From Mangrovibacterium lignilyticum (GTDB lineage Bacteria > Bacteroidota > Bacteroidia > Bacteroidales > Prolixibacteraceae), in NCBI RefSeq assembly GCF_010882175.1, contig NZ_WKLH01000004.1, forward strand, positions 73,425 through 137,424: a stretch of 64,000 bases of DNA, written 5' to 3'. The notes under the pieces were generated by a model. The model was not told the origin of the DNA and searched no databases. It saw nothing but the letters and a program-made list of their open reading frames with translations. Numbering within the stretch: position 1 is the first letter of the stretch; each line of letters opens with the position of its first letter. This document shows positions 18,133 to 28,698 of this stretch, piece by piece. The position numbers and the translations under genes were made by a program.

Positions 18133-19104
18133 TTAATCGTACGATTGTCCGGCATTGGTTGAAAGAGCGATCATTCGGTCGTACTCTTCCGGTGTCAAAT
18201 CTTTGAAATAATAGAATTGCGGATTGACAGCCTTGTCGTTTTTATGAACCTCGTAGTGAAGGTGAGGACCTGTTGATTTACCGGCATTGCCAACGAACCC
18301 AATAATACTTCCGCGTTTTACTTTTTGTCCAACTTTCACATTGAATTCATTCAGGTGACCATATAAAGTTTGGTATCCAAAGCCATGATCAACAACAATC
18401 CAGCGTCCAAATCCACTACGCGAAGTTTTAACTTCTTTCACAACCCCGTCTCCTGTCGAATAAACTTCAGTACCAATCGGTGCACTGAAATCCATCCCGT
18501 GGTGGAACCGACGAATCTTATAAATCGGGTCAATACGGAATCCCCATCCCGAAGCTGTCCGCTTCAGATCTTTATTGGAAATGGGCATAATTGCCGGAAT
18601 GCTGGCGAGCATTTTTTCTTTGTCCATCGCCAGTGTCACTAACTCGTCGTACGATTTGGATTGTACGTATGCTTGTTTGGAAATAATATCCAGTTTACGA
18701 GCTGTCTTGATAACCAACTTGGAGTTGTCCAGGGTTTCCAGTTGGGCGTATTTATTAATACCACCAAACCCGGCTTTACGAACAGAGTTCGGAATCGGAT
18801 CGGCTTCAAAAATCACGCGGTACAGATTGTCATCTCTCTCCTGAAGATCGCCAAGAACTTTCTCAACGTCCTGCAAGTTTTTGAACATCAGTTCGTATTG
18901 GGTGGCCAAGCGTTTATTTTCCCGCTCTAAAGATCTCGTTTTCGGAGTTTCGTAGAATTGAAGAAAAACCACCAACATGATGATTCCCATCATCAAGCTG
19001 ACAGAAAAAAGAATAAGCAGGCGAGATAGTTTAGCTTTAAAGTTGTGTTCAACCTTCACATAACTCAACGTTTCGGGGTTGAATTTATACTTTGCTTTTA
19101 CCAT
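18133..19104 (-). CDS. M23 family metallopeptidase (LytM domain)
   Basis: A 323-residue cell-wall hydrolase: cytoplasmic N-terminus, one membrane helix (about residues 32-51), a coiled coil to about 105, and a C-terminal M23 domain. Zinc ligands are in 'HHGMDFSAP' and 'GPHLHYEV', with the third histidine in 'LYGHL'. All catalytic positions look intact, so it may cut peptide crosslinks of peptidoglycan itself rather than act as an EnvC-type activator. It is the first gene of the operon, expressed from a promoter divergent from alaS. Confidence 0.92.
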   Translation of the reverse strand: MVKAKYKFNPETLSYVKVEHNFKAKLSRLLILFSVSLMMGIIMLVVFLQFYETPKTRSLERENKRLATQYELMFKNLQDVEKVLGDLQERDDNLYRVIFEADPIPNSVRKAGFGGINKYAQLETLDNSKLVIKTARKLDIISKQAYVQSKSYDELVTLAMDKEKMLASIPAIMPISNKDLKRTASGWGFRIDPIYKIRRFHHGMDFSAPIGTEVYSTGDGVVKEVKTSRSGFGRWIVVDHGFGYQTLYGHLNEFNVKVGQKVKRGSIIGFVGNAGKSTGPHLHYEVHKNDKAVNPQFYYFKDLTPEEYDRMIALSTNAGQSYD

Positions 19105-19135
19105 AGAAAAACCAATTTCTTTTTTACAAGTGTAA

Positions 19136-19165
19136 CAAATTTAAGTAAATAATCTAACTTTGCAA
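19136..19165 (-). promoter_or_regulatory. Bacteroidota promoter of the M23 operon
   Basis: On the minus strand TTG (19165-19163), a 19-nt spacer and TAAATTTG (19143-19136) match the Bacteroidota -33/-7 promoter. It overlaps the -7 box of the oppositely directed alaS promoter, so the two cannot be occupied at once without interference. Confidence 0.6.
19155..19162 (+). promoter_or_regulatory. Candidate -7 box of alaS
   Basis: TAACTTTG followed by GCA matches TAnnTTTG. It would give a leader of roughly 110 nt before the alaS ATG at 19280. No good -33 TTTG is seen at 19-21 bp. Confidence 0.5.
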
Positions 19166-19279
19166 GACTTTTGGTCGAGCTGGTTTGACAGGCGCAAAAA
19201 TACGTTTTTTCGGTTGGAAAGCAGTTTGATAGGATTGCAATTAAAGCTTTTTAACAAATATTATAACTTATCAGAAACG

Positions 19280-21904
19280 ATGGATATGAATTCCAAAGCG
19301 ATTCGGAAGGCCTTTCTGGATTTTTTTATTTCAAAGCAGCATACAATCGTTGATTCTGCCCCGATGGTGGTAAAAGATGACCCGACGTTGATGTTTACCA
19401 ATGCGGGTATGAACCAGTTTAAAGATATTTTCCTGGGGAACCAGCCTGCCAAATCGGTCCGTGTTGCCGATACGCAAAAGTGTTTGCGTGTCAGTGGTAA
19501 GCACAACGACCTGGAAGAGGTTGGACACGACACCTACCACCATACCATGTTCGAGATGTTGGGAAACTGGTCGTTTGGCGACTATTTTAAGACCGATGCG
19601 ATCGACTGGGCGTGGGAATTTTTACACGATAAAATGGGTATAGCAGCAGATCGGATGTATGCCACCGTTTTTGAAGGAAGTGAAGATGATAAACTTGAAC
19701 TGGATGAAGAAGCCAAAAATTTATGGCTGAAACACCTGCCGGCAGAACGCGTTCTGCATGGTAATAAAAAGGATAATTTCTGGGAAATGGGAGAATCCGG
19801 TCCCTGTGGTCCTTGTTCCGAAATCCACGTAGACTTGCGTGATGATGACGAGCGAGCCAAAATCTCAGGCGCCGAATTGGTGAATAAAGATCACCCCTTG
19901 GTGATTGAAATCTGGAACCTAGTATTCATCCAGTTTAATCGGAAAGCTGATGGTCGGCTGGAAGAGTTGCCTGCCAAACATGTGGATACCGGAATGGGAT
20001 TCGAACGTTTGTGTATGGTGCTTCAAGGTAAAAAGTCGAATTACGATACTGACGTTTTCCAAACCATCATTGGAGAAATTTCGACTTTGTGTGGCATCAA
20101 ATATGGCGAAAACGATAAATCGAATATCGCCATGCGCGTAATTGCCGACCATTTGCGTGCGATTTCTTTCGCTATTGCCGATGGTCAGTTACCATCAAAC
20201 AACAAAGCAGGCTATGTGATCCGTCGTATTTTGCGTCGTGCCGTGCGTTATGGTTATACTTTCCTGAACTTCCGCGAGGCATTCATTTACAAGCTTGTTG
20301 ATCAGTTGAAAGAAAACATGGGCGACGCTTTTCCTGAATTGAAAGCACAGCAGGTGTTGATCGAAAAGGTGATCAAAGAAGAAGAAGAGAGCTTTTTGCG
20401 TACACTTTCAACAGGTATTAAATTGCTCGATGATATTATTGAAAAGGCAAAAGCAGAGAACAAAACGGTTATTGAAGGGAAAGATGCATTTTCCTTATAC
20501 GATACGTTTGGCTTTCCACTTGATTTGACTGAACTGATTGCTCGTGAGAACAACATGACTGTTGACGGAGCCGGTTTTAACGATGAAATGGACGCACAGA
20601 AAAACCGTTCGCGAAGTGCAGCCCAGCAGGAAACTGATGACTGGGTTGAGTTGATGAGGATTGAGTCGACCGAATTTTTGGGCTACGACAAGCTGGAAGC
20701 GGGAGTTCATATTGCTCGTTACCGAAAAGTGACACAAAAGAAAAAAGCATATTATCAGCTGGTATTCGACCAAACACCATTTTACGGCGAGTCAGGTGGT
20801 CAGGTTGGCGACCAGGGGTACATTGAAGCCAAAGGTTTGAAAACCGCGGTTTTCGATACACAGAAAGAAAATAACCTGATTGTTCACCTGGTTGAAAAGC
20901 TGCCTGAAGATCCGGAACGAGCTTTTAAAGCCGTCGTAAATGTCGGTCGACGTCAGCAGATTGCGAATAACCACACAGCCACGCACTTGTTACATGCAGC
21001 TTTGCGCGAAGTGTTGGGAACGCATGTTGAACAAAAGGGTTCGTTGGTGAATGCTGATCATCTGCGCTTTGACTTCTCGCACTTCCAAAAAGTTAGCGAT
21101 GAAGAATTGGCTAAGGTCGAATTGTTGGTGAATGAAAAGATTCGGCAAAATGCAACTCTAACCGAAAAAAGATCGGTTCCTATTGACGAGGCAAAAGGGA
21201 TGGGAGCAATGATGCTTTTTGGTGAAAAATATGGCGACCAGGTGCGCGTGATAAAGTTTGGCGATTCGGTTGAACTTTGTGGAGGAACACACGTGGAAGC
21301 TACCGGTCAAATCGGGATGTTGAAAATTGTATCAGAAAGCGCTGTGGCTGCCGGTATTCGTCGGATCGAAGCAATTACCGCTGCTCGCGCCGAGAAATAT
21401 ATCAATGATCAGCTTGGACTGCTCCAGCAAATTAAAGAAGCGATTAAAGGCTCGAGTGATGTCTTGGGAAGTGTTTCGGGATTGATTCAGCAAAATAACG
21501 AGCTGTCGAAACAAATCGAAATTTTCCAGCGCGAAGGCTTGAAAATTGTGAAGTCGAACCTGAAGAGTAAGGTGCTGATGGAGCATGGTGTAAATATCAT
21601 TGCCGATAAGGTTGAACTCGATAATGCAGCCCTGGTTAAGGATCTGGCTTTCCAATTAAAAGGAGAGGTTGAGAACTTGTTCCTGGTTGTTGGAGCCGAA
21701 ATAGAAGGCAAACCGTTGCTTACCGTAATGATTGCAGACAATATTGTTGCTGATAAAGGCTTACATGCCGGCAAAATTATTCGCGAGGCAGCCAAGGAAA
21801 TGAAAGGTGGCGGTGGCGGACAGCCATTCTATGCGACTGCAGGCGGCAAAGATGTTGCCGGTTTGGAAGCAGCCATCGAGAAAGCTTGCTCATTCTTGAA
21901 ATAA
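19280..21904 (+). CDS. alaS: Alanyl-tRNA synthetase
   Basis: AlaRS charges tRNA-Ala in the cytosol. The protein has 874 residues from ATG 19280 (19286 also possible), the normal bacterial length; an upstream TTG-initiated extension to 19160 would add 40 unrelated residues over the promoter and is rejected. Order of domains: class II catalytic core ('IRKAFLDFF', '[15 protein letters not shown]', 'GNWSFGDYF'), tRNA recognition region with '[11 protein letters not shown]', editing domain with zinc motif 'NHTATHLLH' and 'CGGTHV', then the C-Ala oligomerisation region with '[14 protein letters not shown]'. It is followed by its own terminator. Confidence 0.97.
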   Translation: MDMNSKAIRKAFLDFFISKQHTIVDSAPMVVKDDPTLMFTNAGMNQFKDIFLGNQPAKSVRVADTQKCLRVSGKHNDLEEVGHDTYHHTMFEMLGNWSFGDYFKTDAIDWAWEFLHDKMGIAADRMYATVFEGSEDDKLELDEEAKNLWLKHLPAERVLHGNKKDNFWEMGESGPCGPCSEIHVDLRDDDERAKISGAELVNKDHPLVIEIWNLVFIQFNRKADGRLEELPAKHVDTGMGFERLCMVLQGKKSNYDTDVFQTIIGEISTLCGIKYGENDKSNIAMRVIADHLRAISFAIADGQLPSNNKAGYVIRRILRRAVRYGYTFLNFREAFIYKLVDQLKENMGDAFPELKAQQVLIEKVIKEEEESFLRTLSTGIKLLDDIIEKAKAENKTVIEGKDAFSLYDTFGFPLDLTELIARENNMTVDGAGFNDEMDAQKNRSRSAAQQETDDWVELMRIESTEFLGYDKLEAGVHIARYRKVTQKKKAYYQLVFDQTPFYGESGGQVGDQGYIEAKGLKTAVFDTQKENNLIVHLVEKLPEDPERAFKAVVNVGRRQQIANNHTATHLLHAALREVLGTHVEQKGSLVNADHLRFDFSHFQKVSDEELAKVELLVNEKIRQNATLTEKRSVPIDEAKGMGAMMLFGEKYGDQVRVIKFGDSVELCGGTHVEATGQIGMLKIVSESAVAAGIRRIEAITAARAEKYINDQLGLLQQIKEAIKGSSDVLGSVSGLIQQNNELSKQIEIFQREGLKIVKSNLKSKVLMEHGVNIIADKVELDNAALVKDLAFQLKGEVENLFLVVGAEIEGKPLLTVMIADNIVADKGLHAGKIIREAAKEMKGGGGGQPFYATAGGKDVAGLEAAIEKACSFLK

Positions 21905-21928
21905 GAATCGATTCGTACAAAATAAGTC

Positions 21929-21959
21929 AACCATCGGCAGCAATGTCGGTGGTTTTTTT
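21929..21959 (+). terminator. Terminator after alaS
   Basis: A 10-bp stem (21930-21939 with 21944-21953, two G-T pairs), GCAA tetraloop and seven T. It lies 25 bp beyond the alaS stop. Confidence 0.88.
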
Positions 21960-21970
21960 GTGCCAATATG

Positions 21971-22477
21971 CTAGTATTCCAATTTGTCGCTCGTGTTCCC
22001 GCGATGTAACAGCAAGCTGCGCGTTTTATCCTGGTAGGTGAGCTGAATGATGTTTTGCTGGTCTTTATATAGTTCGAAGAAAAGGGTATTAGTGGCTTCA
22101 AAAGTTTGAATTGATGCGACATTATCAACTTCAATGTAGGCCCAAAGTGAGGAACCGTCAAAATCCTTGCCCAGGTAATTCAGTTCTTTCTCCTCGCTGT
22201 TTATTGTTAGCAATAAAACTTTTTGCAGGTAGGTTTTTAAGATGAGGTCTGCATCTTCCTTTTCATCGGCTTCTCCAAAATGTTGATCTTCAATTCCGCT
22301 CTTGCTCAATGCCATATTCAAGTCGTCAATGAAAATTTTCAGCGCAATTTCGAGACGCTGTTCATCGGCATTGTATTTCACCTCGCACATGCTCACGTGA
22401 AAAGGATGAGCTTTAGCTTTTTGCGGTAATGCAGCGATCAGTAAAACTGACAAAATGAGAATAAAAAAGCGCTTCAT
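21971..22477 (-). CDS. DUF6702-like periplasmic protein
   Basis: A 168-residue exported protein from the ATG at 22477, which begins a clean signal peptide ('MKRFFILILSVLLIAALP', cleavage near 'KAHA'); a longer frame to 22561 lacks such a leader. It starts the mature part with 'HPFHVSMCEV', a histidine-containing pattern seen in small Bacteroidota proteins next to HupE/UreJ. The function is unknown; a role in metal handling is an inference from the neighbour. A near-consensus -7 box (TATCTTCG) lies at 22536-22529. Confidence 0.65.
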   Translation of the reverse strand: MKRFFILILSVLLIAALPQKAKAHPFHVSMCEVKYNADEQRLEIALKIFIDDLNMALSKSGIEDQHFGEADEKEDADLILKTYLQKVLLLTINSEEKELNYLGKDFDGSSLWAYIEVDNVASIQTFEATNTLFFELYKDQQNIIQLTYQDKTRSLLLHRGNTSDKLEY

Positions 22478-22572
22478 TCGGGTAATTTGTGTAATAAATT
22501 CGGATATTCGATACAAATGCATCGATTGCGAAGATAGAAATTCGCGATTAGAATCAAACAATTTAACTTTCC

Positions 22573-23151
22573 ATGAGTACGTTTCAGCTTTATTTGAAGT
22601 TAGGTTTTGAGCACATCATCAACCTGAACGGATACGATCATATTGTTTTTGTATTGGCCCTGTGTGCCGGTTATCAATTTGGCGAAGTGAAAAGATTATT
22701 GATTTTAATCACTGCATTCACAATTGGCCATTCGGTGACCCTGGCCCTGTCAACACTGAATTACGTCCTGATTTCACCCGGTTTGATTGAGTTCTTAATT
22801 CCAGTCACCATTCTCATAACAGCGCTTTCCAATTTACGTCAGCCAAGTGACCGGCAACGCTACTTGATTTACATCGTCGTCCTGTTTTTTGGATTAATTC
22901 ATGGCCTGGGTTTTTCCAATTATCTGAAAGAATTGTTAGGAACTGAGGTGTCAATTGTTGGTCCGTTGCTGGCTTTCAATTTAGGACTCGAATTCGGACA
23001 ACTGCTTATCCTGCTGGTCTATTTCATGGTGTTTGCTTTATCAACGCTTTTGTTTTCGATGGAACATCTTCGATGGAAGATATTCATATCGGGGGCTGCT
23101 GCCGGCATCGCCCTGACAATAATCCTTCAACATGAATATATCGCGTTGTAA
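22573..23151 (+). CDS. HupE/UreJ family membrane protein
   Basis: A 192-residue protein with six to seven membrane helices and the family histidine motif 'HIINLNGYDHIVFV' early plus 'GLIHGLGFSN' in the middle. HupE/UreJ proteins are linked to nickel or cobalt uptake for hydrogenase or urease, but no such enzyme is in the window and Bacteroidota members often lie beside an M1 peptidase as here. It is divergent from the DUF6702-like gene and 80 bp before the peptidase. Confidence 0.88.
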   Translation: MSTFQLYLKLGFEHIINLNGYDHIVFVLALCAGYQFGEVKRLLILITAFTIGHSVTLALSTLNYVLISPGLIEFLIPVTILITALSNLRQPSDRQRYLIYIVVLFFGLIHGLGFSNYLKELLGTEVSIVGPLLAFNLGLEFGQLLILLVYFMVFALSTLLFSMEHLRWKIFISGAAAGIALTIILQHEYIAL

Positions 23152-23231
23152 ACTTTTTTCAAGAAAAAATGTCATCTAACTGTAATTATGACCTTGTAGA
23201 TAATACAAATTGCTTGTTAAAATTAATCCCA

Positions 23232-25562
23232 ATGAGAAAAATGTCCGTTTTTGTTTTCCTGCTGATGATTGTTGTCAGTGGAATGGCGCAGGAAAATACA
23301 AATCACAACAAGTTTCGTCAGTTGAAACAAGAGTTTGCAACGCCCAATGTTTACCGCACGGCCTCCGGCGCCCCGGGACATGAGTATTGGCAACAAAAGG
23401 CAGATTATAAGATTAAGCTGGCCCTGGATGACGAGAAACAACAAATTCATGGTTCCGAAACCATTACGTATCACAACCAGTCTCCGGATGCTTTGAACTA
23501 CCTGTGGTTGCAGCTGGATCAAAACATGCGGGCCAAAGATTCTGATACTCCTTTGGTGGCAACCTCGAAATTGGATAACCGCACTGGATTATACCAGTTG
23601 AAAAAGATCACAGGAAGTGATTTTGAAGGGGGTTTTAAAATTGAAGCGGTGACAGATGCCAAAGGCAATGAGCTGTCGTATGTGATCAATAAAACGATGA
23701 TGCGCATTGATTTGCCAGCGCAGCTGAAACCCGGAAGTGAAGTGAGTTTTTCGGTAAAATGGTGGTACAATGTGAATGACCGCGAGAAAGATGGCGGGCG
23801 TTCAGGCTACGAGTATTTAAAAAATGACAGCAACTACATCTATACCATTGCTCAGTTTTATCCACGCATGGCTGTTTACAATGAAGTTGAAGGATGGCAA
23901 AACAAGCAGTTTTTGGGACGTGGTGAATTTACGCTTCCATTTGGCGATTTTGAAGTAAGCATAACTGCTCCTGCTGATCATATCGTTGGTTCTACCGGAG
24001 TTCTTCAAAATAAATCGACCGTATTGACAAGCGAACAAATGAATCGCCTTAAAAAGGCTGAGAATGCTGACCAACCGGTTCTGATCGTTACGCAGGAAGA
24101 GGCTGAAAAAGCAACTGCCGGTCGTTCTTCGAAAACGAAGACCTGGGTATTTAAAGCTGAAAATGTACGCGACTTTGCTTTTGTGAGTTCCCGTAAGTTT
24201 ATCTGGGATGCGATTGGAGTAAAATTCGGCGATCGTACCGTTATGGCTATGTCGTATTATCCCAAAGAAGGTAATCCGCTTTGGGGACAGTATTCGACTA
24301 AAGTGGTGGCCCATACGCTTCGGACTTATTCAAAACATACCTTCGATTATCCATATCCGGTAGCGATTTCGGTGCATACCAAAGATATTGGCATGGAGTA
24401 CCCGATGATTTGTTTCAACGGTGGTCGTCCTGAAAAAGATGGTACCTACAGCGAAAGCACAAAAGCCGGAATGATCGGTGTGATTGTGCATGAGGTTGGC
24501 CATAATTTCTTCCCGATGATTATTAATTCCGATGAGCGTCAGTGGACCTGGATGGATGAGGGACTAAACTCGTTTCTGGAATACCTGACCGAAAAGGAAT
24601 GGGACGTTGATTTTCCAACCAACCGTCGTGGTGGGGAGCCCTACACGATTGTTGACTACATGAAAATGGATAAGAAATTCTTATCGCCCATCATGACCAA
24701 CTCTGAGTCGATCTGGAATTTCGGCAGCAATGCTTATCACAAACCAACCGTTGCCTTGAACATCCTGCGCGAAACAATCATGGGACGCGAGCTTTTTGAT
24801 TACGCGTTTAAAGAATATGCGAATCGTTGGAAATTCAAGCATCCGTCGCCGGAAGATTTTTTCCGCACCATGGAAGATGCTTCAGCTGTTGATTTGGATT
24901 GGTTTTGGAGAGGCTGGTTTTATACCACCGACAATGTTGATATTTCATTGGACAAAGTGACCTGGTATCAGGCAAATACAACGAATCCCGAAGTTGAAAA
25001 ACCCTTGCAGAAGGAGCGTGACGCTGACCAAAGACGTTCGATGACAACGATTCGGAACGAAAAGAACCGTACCAATACAATGGTTGAATTGGATACATTG
25101 ACTCGTGACTTCTACAATAGCTACGATCAATATCTGGTTACCGAGGACGATATGAAAGATTATGAAAAAGGATTGAAAGGATATTCTGAAGCGGAGTTGG
25201 CATACCTCAACAATGGACACAACTACTACCAGCTCGACTTCAAAAATATTGGCGGGTTAGTGATGCCTTTGCTTCTCAAGTTTGAATTCACTGATGGCAC
25301 TTCAGAGGACGTTCGCATTCCGGCAGAAATCTGGAGACTGGACAATGAGCAAGTGTCGAAGGTATTTGAATTTGAGAAAGAAGTTTCGCAGGTAATTCTC
25401 GATCCATACCAGGAAACGGCGGATGTCGATATGAATAATAATTACTGGCCTCCAAGGGTTCAGCCAACAAGGTTCGAGTTGTACAAATCCAGTGGATGGA
25501 ACCGTTCGCGCCCGAACCCAATGCAAAAGAGCTTGAAAAAAGAAGAAAAGACCGAAGAATAA
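23232..25562 (+). CDS. M1 family metallopeptidase
   Basis: A 776-residue exported aminopeptidase-like protein. The start at 23232 gives a signal peptide ending near 'VSGMAQ'; the frame runs 21 codons further upstream without a leader. The zinc site is His420-Glu-x-x-His424 ('VHEVGHNFF') with Glu443 in 'WMDEGLN', the exact HExxH-18-E spacing of M1 gluzincins. The exopeptidase motif GxMEN is replaced by 'IGMEYPM', so substrate preference may differ from classical aminopeptidase N. It probably acts in the periplasm on imported peptides. Confidence 0.92.
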   Translation: MRKMSVFVFLLMIVVSGMAQENTNHNKFRQLKQEFATPNVYRTASGAPGHEYWQQKADYKIKLALDDEKQQIHGSETITYHNQSPDALNYLWLQLDQNMRAKDSDTPLVATSKLDNRTGLYQLKKITGSDFEGGFKIEAVTDAKGNELSYVINKTMMRIDLPAQLKPGSEVSFSVKWWYNVNDREKDGGRSGYEYLKNDSNYIYTIAQFYPRMAVYNEVEGWQNKQFLGRGEFTLPFGDFEVSITAPADHIVGSTGVLQNKSTVLTSEQMNRLKKAENADQPVLIVTQEEAEKATAGRSSKTKTWVFKAENVRDFAFVSSRKFIWDAIGVKFGDRTVMAMSYYPKEGNPLWGQYSTKVVAHTLRTYSKHTFDYPYPVAISVHTKDIGMEYPMICFNGGRPEKDGTYSESTKAGMIGVIVHEVGHNFFPMIINSDERQWTWMDEGLNSFLEYLTEKEWDVDFPTNRRGGEPYTIVDYMKMDKKFLSPIMTNSESIWNFGSNAYHKPTVALNILRETIMGRELFDYAFKEYANRWKFKHPSPEDFFRTMEDASAVDLDWFWRGWFYTTDNVDISLDKVTWYQANTTNPEVEKPLQKERDADQRRSMTTIRNEKNRTNTMVELDTLTRDFYNSYDQYLVTEDDMKDYEKGLKGYSEAELAYLNNGHNYYQLDFKNIGGLVMPLLLKFEFTDGTSEDVRIPAEIWRLDNEQVSKVFEFEKEVSQVILDPYQETADVDMNNNYWPPRVQPTRFELYKSSGWNRSRPNPMQKSLKKEEKTEE

Positions 25563-25588
25563 GTTACGTAGAAGAAGGGGCAAAAGTT

Positions 25589-25632
25589 AAAAGGCAGCCA
25601 GATGAGTTGGGGGACTCAAAAGGCTGCCTTTT
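25589..25632 (+). terminator. Terminator after the M1 peptidase gene
   Basis: An 11-bp perfect stem (25589-25599 with 25622-25632) with an inner GAGT/ACTC helix and T4 at the end. It lies 26 bp after the stop. Confidence 0.88.
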
Positions 25633-25844
25633 GTATTTCTTGAATTTACGATTTAATAGTACCGGAACTAGAGAGGCTTGAGGTGTCGCAGTGATTCCTC
25701 AACAACCGACTTGTATTAAACCGGGCCCATTTTACCTGTTTTATAGCCGATGTTATCAGGCTAGGAGAATTACTGGTTTAAGGACGTTTCAGCAATTGCA
25801 ACCTGTTTTGTTTTTCACAGACCTGATGATTCCATTAAGTGATT

Positions 25845-27956
25845 TCATCCTTCAATACCCAGCTGGTCGAAAATGAAAGCATCTTCCAAAGCCAATTCCC
25901 GAATCCATTCAAAACGTCCGGATGCGCCACCATGACCGTAATCCATGTTGATTTTAAGGAGCAGCGGATTGTCGTCCGTTTTCAGATCTCGCAGCTTGGC
26001 CACCCATTTGGTCGGTTCCCAATATTGCACTTGCGAATCGTGCAAGCCGGTTGTAACCAGCATGGCCGGGTAGTCTTTAGCTTCCACCTGATCGTAGGGC
26101 GAATAAGAAAGAATATAGTCGTAGTATTCTTTTTCCTTCGGATTACCCCATTCATCAAATTCTCCGGTGGTTAGCGGAATAGATTCATCAAGCATGGTGG
26201 TGACCACGTCAACAAAAGGTACTGCAGCGATTATCCCTTTGTACAAGTCGGGACGCATATTGACCACTGCACCCATCAGCAAACCACCGGCGCTACCACC
26301 TTTGGCGAACAATTTATCGCTATTGGTGTATTTGCTGTCAATCAGGTGTTCGGAGCAGGCTATAAAGTCGGTGAAGGTGTTTCTCTTTTTCAGCAACTTG
26401 CCATTGTCGTACCACTTACGGCCGTTAATTTGTCCACCACGAATGTGAGCAATGGCGTAAACAAATCCCCGATCGAGCAGACTCAAGCGGCTTGAGCTGA
26501 AAGTTGGATCAATCGTATTGCCGTACGATCCGTAGCCGTATATCATAGCCGGATTGTTGCCATCTTTTTTTAGCCCTTTGTGGTAAACAATGCTCATGGG
26601 TATTTTGGTGCCGTCGTCGGCTATGGCATATTCACGTTTGGCTTCGTAGTTCGCCGGGTCAAAATCACCGATCACCGGTTGTCGCTTCATCAGTTTCTTT
26701 TCCCGGCTGTCCATATTGTAATCGAAAACTGAGGAGGGAGTTGTCAATGATGAATAGCCAAAACGCAGCATATTGGTATCATACTCCTTGTTGGTACTAA
26801 TCCACGCCGAGTAGACTTCTTCATCAAATGAAATGTAATGTTCATCACCTTTCCAAGGCATTACACGCAGTAAGCTTAGCCCTTCCTTGCGTTCCTGAAC
26901 CACCATGTAGTTTTTAAACAGGTCGAATCCTTCAATAAAAACATCTTCCCGTTCCGGAATCACTTCAATCCAGTTGTCTTTGCCAGGCTTTTGGACCGGT
27001 GTTTTCATCAGTCGGAAGTTTTGTGCATCGAGGTTGGTGCGAATGTAAAAGTAGCCATTGTAGTAATTCGCACTGTATTCCAGTCCTCGGGTACGGGGCT
27101 GTAAAACTGTAAAATTGCCCTCCGGCTTATTGGCATCCAAAAACTGGTATTCGGTTGTCAATGTGCTGAACGAAACAATCATCAGGTAATCGTAGCCCTT
27201 GGTTTTGAAGATACCGACCCCAAAGGTTTCGTCATCTTCGTAAAACACTTCCTGGTCATCTTCGATAGGTGTTCCCAGCACGTGTTTCATAATTTTGATG
27301 CTGCGCAGGGTTTCCTCGTCGCGCAGGGTATAGAAAACGGTTTTGTTATCGTTTGCCCATACTACATGGCCGGTTGTCATCGGAATTTCATCAGCCAACA
27401 GTTCGCCGGTTTCCAGGTTCTTGAAATAGACGGTATAATTGCGTCGGCTGACCGTGTCGGCTCCGTACGCCAGAATCTGGTTGTTGGTGCTCACCGAACT
27501 TCCGCCAATAGCATAGAACGGATGACCTTTCGCCAGTTGGTTGACATCCAGCAGGATCTCTTCGTCACTCTCGGTCGAGCCTTTTTTGCGGCAGAGCAAG
27601 TGATATTCTGTTTCGGGAACCGTGCGTGTATAATAATAATAACCATTGGAGAGAAAGGGGACTGATTCATCATCTTGTTTGATTCGGTCTTTTATTTCTT
27701 CGTACAGTTTTTCCTGAAGGGCCGCGGTATGTGCCATCACCTTTTCGGTGTAGGCGTTTTCTGCATTCAGATAGTCTAATACAGCACTGTCTTCCCGCTG
27801 ATTTAGCCAGTAGTAGTTGTCAACGCGGGTGTGGCCGTGGACAGTTAACTCATGTGGGATTTTTTTTGCCATCGGGGCTTCTTCAACTTTTTTTGTTTGG
27901 CAAGAAGTTATAAAAAATAACGCTGCTAAAATCGTAATCAGTGGAAGTTTTAACAT
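25845..27956 (-). CDS. S9 family peptidase, oligopeptidase B-like lipoprotein
   Basis: A 703-residue serine peptidase with a lipoprotein leader (lipobox 'FITSC', Cys19), a seven-bladed propeller region (about 70-430) and a C-terminal alpha/beta hydrolase. Catalytic Ser555 is in 'GGSAGGLLMG', the family block 'YGYGSYG' precedes it, the aspartate lies in 'LHDSQVQYWEP' and the histidine in 'YGHGGASGRFE'. Oligopeptidase B cleaves after basic residues in short peptides; the lipoprotein form is typical of Bacteroidota. It is monocistronic. Confidence 0.92.
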   Translation of the reverse strand: MLKLPLITILAALFFITSCQTKKVEEAPMAKKIPHELTVHGHTRVDNYYWLNQREDSAVLDYLNAENAYTEKVMAHTAALQEKLYEEIKDRIKQDDESVPFLSNGYYYYTRTVPETEYHLLCRKKGSTESDEEILLDVNQLAKGHPFYAIGGSSVSTNNQILAYGADTVSRRNYTVYFKNLETGELLADEIPMTTGHVVWANDNKTVFYTLRDEETLRSIKIMKHVLGTPIEDDQEVFYEDDETFGVGIFKTKGYDYLMIVSFSTLTTEYQFLDANKPEGNFTVLQPRTRGLEYSANYYNGYFYIRTNLDAQNFRLMKTPVQKPGKDNWIEVIPEREDVFIEGFDLFKNYMVVQERKEGLSLLRVMPWKGDEHYISFDEEVYSAWISTNKEYDTNMLRFGYSSLTTPSSVFDYNMDSREKKLMKRQPVIGDFDPANYEAKREYAIADDGTKIPMSIVYHKGLKKDGNNPAMIYGYGSYGNTIDPTFSSSRLSLLDRGFVYAIAHIRGGQINGRKWYDNGKLLKKRNTFTDFIACSEHLIDSKYTNSDKLFAKGGSAGGLLMGAVVNMRPDLYKGIIAAVPFVDVVTTMLDESIPLTTGEFDEWGNPKEKEYYDYILSYSPYDQVEAKDYPAMLVTTGLHDSQVQYWEPTKWVAKLRDLKTDDNPLLLKINMDYGHGGASGRFEWIRELALEDAFIFDQLGIEG

Positions 27957-28132
27957 GGTAATTTGTTTTGGTTTCCTTTTTGGTGTTACTCGATATTACA
28001 AGTTACGCTAATTGATTAAGATCGCCACAGCCTACCCGAATTTTGCAGCTTCTGTCTTGCCGGTTATTTTTGCAGCCTTGTACAATTACAACGGTTGCTG
28101 ATATTCTGTTATATGCTTTGCGGTTTGCTCAG

Positions 28133-28480
28133 CTAAACTGTGATCACAATCATGCCGTTCGTGATTTGAAGCGGATATGTTTTAAGAGGACCAAAGGGTA
28201 AATTATCAACATCAATTTGTTCCAGTAAATCCTCATCGATTTTGTCGACGCGTATTTCTCCTGTTTTTAAATCGAAACAAGCGCCGTGATTTGAGCAGGT
28301 TAATGTTCCTTCTTCAACTCTGCCGCTGATTAAGCGGGTGCGTGCATGGGGACAGATATTGTCTACCGCAAAATATTCACCATCTGAATGGATGAGTAAT
28401 ATTTCCTGTCCGTCAATCGTCAAGACTTTTTTTCCCAATGAATTACATTCTTCCACTGTGCAAACTTCGATGTTTTTCAT
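28133..28480 (-). CDS. Rieske-type 2Fe-2S ferredoxin
   Basis: A 115-residue soluble Rieske domain with Cys43-x-His45 ('CPHA') and Cys62-x-x-His65 ('CSNHG'), the ligands of a [2Fe-2S] cluster. It has no membrane anchor and resembles the small ferredoxin components of dioxygenases or NirD-like proteins. No oxygenase lies adjacent; the dioxygenase-like gene at 37-38 kb is non-heme and needs no such donor. Partner unknown. Confidence 0.9.
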   Translation of the reverse strand: MKNIEVCTVEECNSLGKKVLTIDGQEILLIHSDGEYFAVDNICPHARTRLISGRVEEGTLTCSNHGACFDLKTGEIRVDKIDEDLLEQIDVDNLPFGPLKTYPLQITNGMIVITV

Positions 28481-28698
28481 GCTTAATCTTTCGTCTTAAA
28501 GGGTTCAGTAATGAGTCTTTCAGTTGAAACAGGAGTGTAAATCCCGGTTGTTGGACTCACTTTCGGTTTTCAATTTACAAAACTTTGCAAAAGATATTCC
28601 ACCGGGAAGCCAATCTGCCTTCGTTCTTAATAAAAGCAGTTAACTATCGGGAAGGAGCGTTTTCAAGGAGGAAAGTATTCCGGCAAGAGAACTTCGGA

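Noticed and set aside
19160-19279. 40-residue N-terminal extension of AlaRS from a TTG
   Set aside because: It lies over the promoter, has no similarity to AlaRS, and the ATG at 19280 gives the standard N-terminus.
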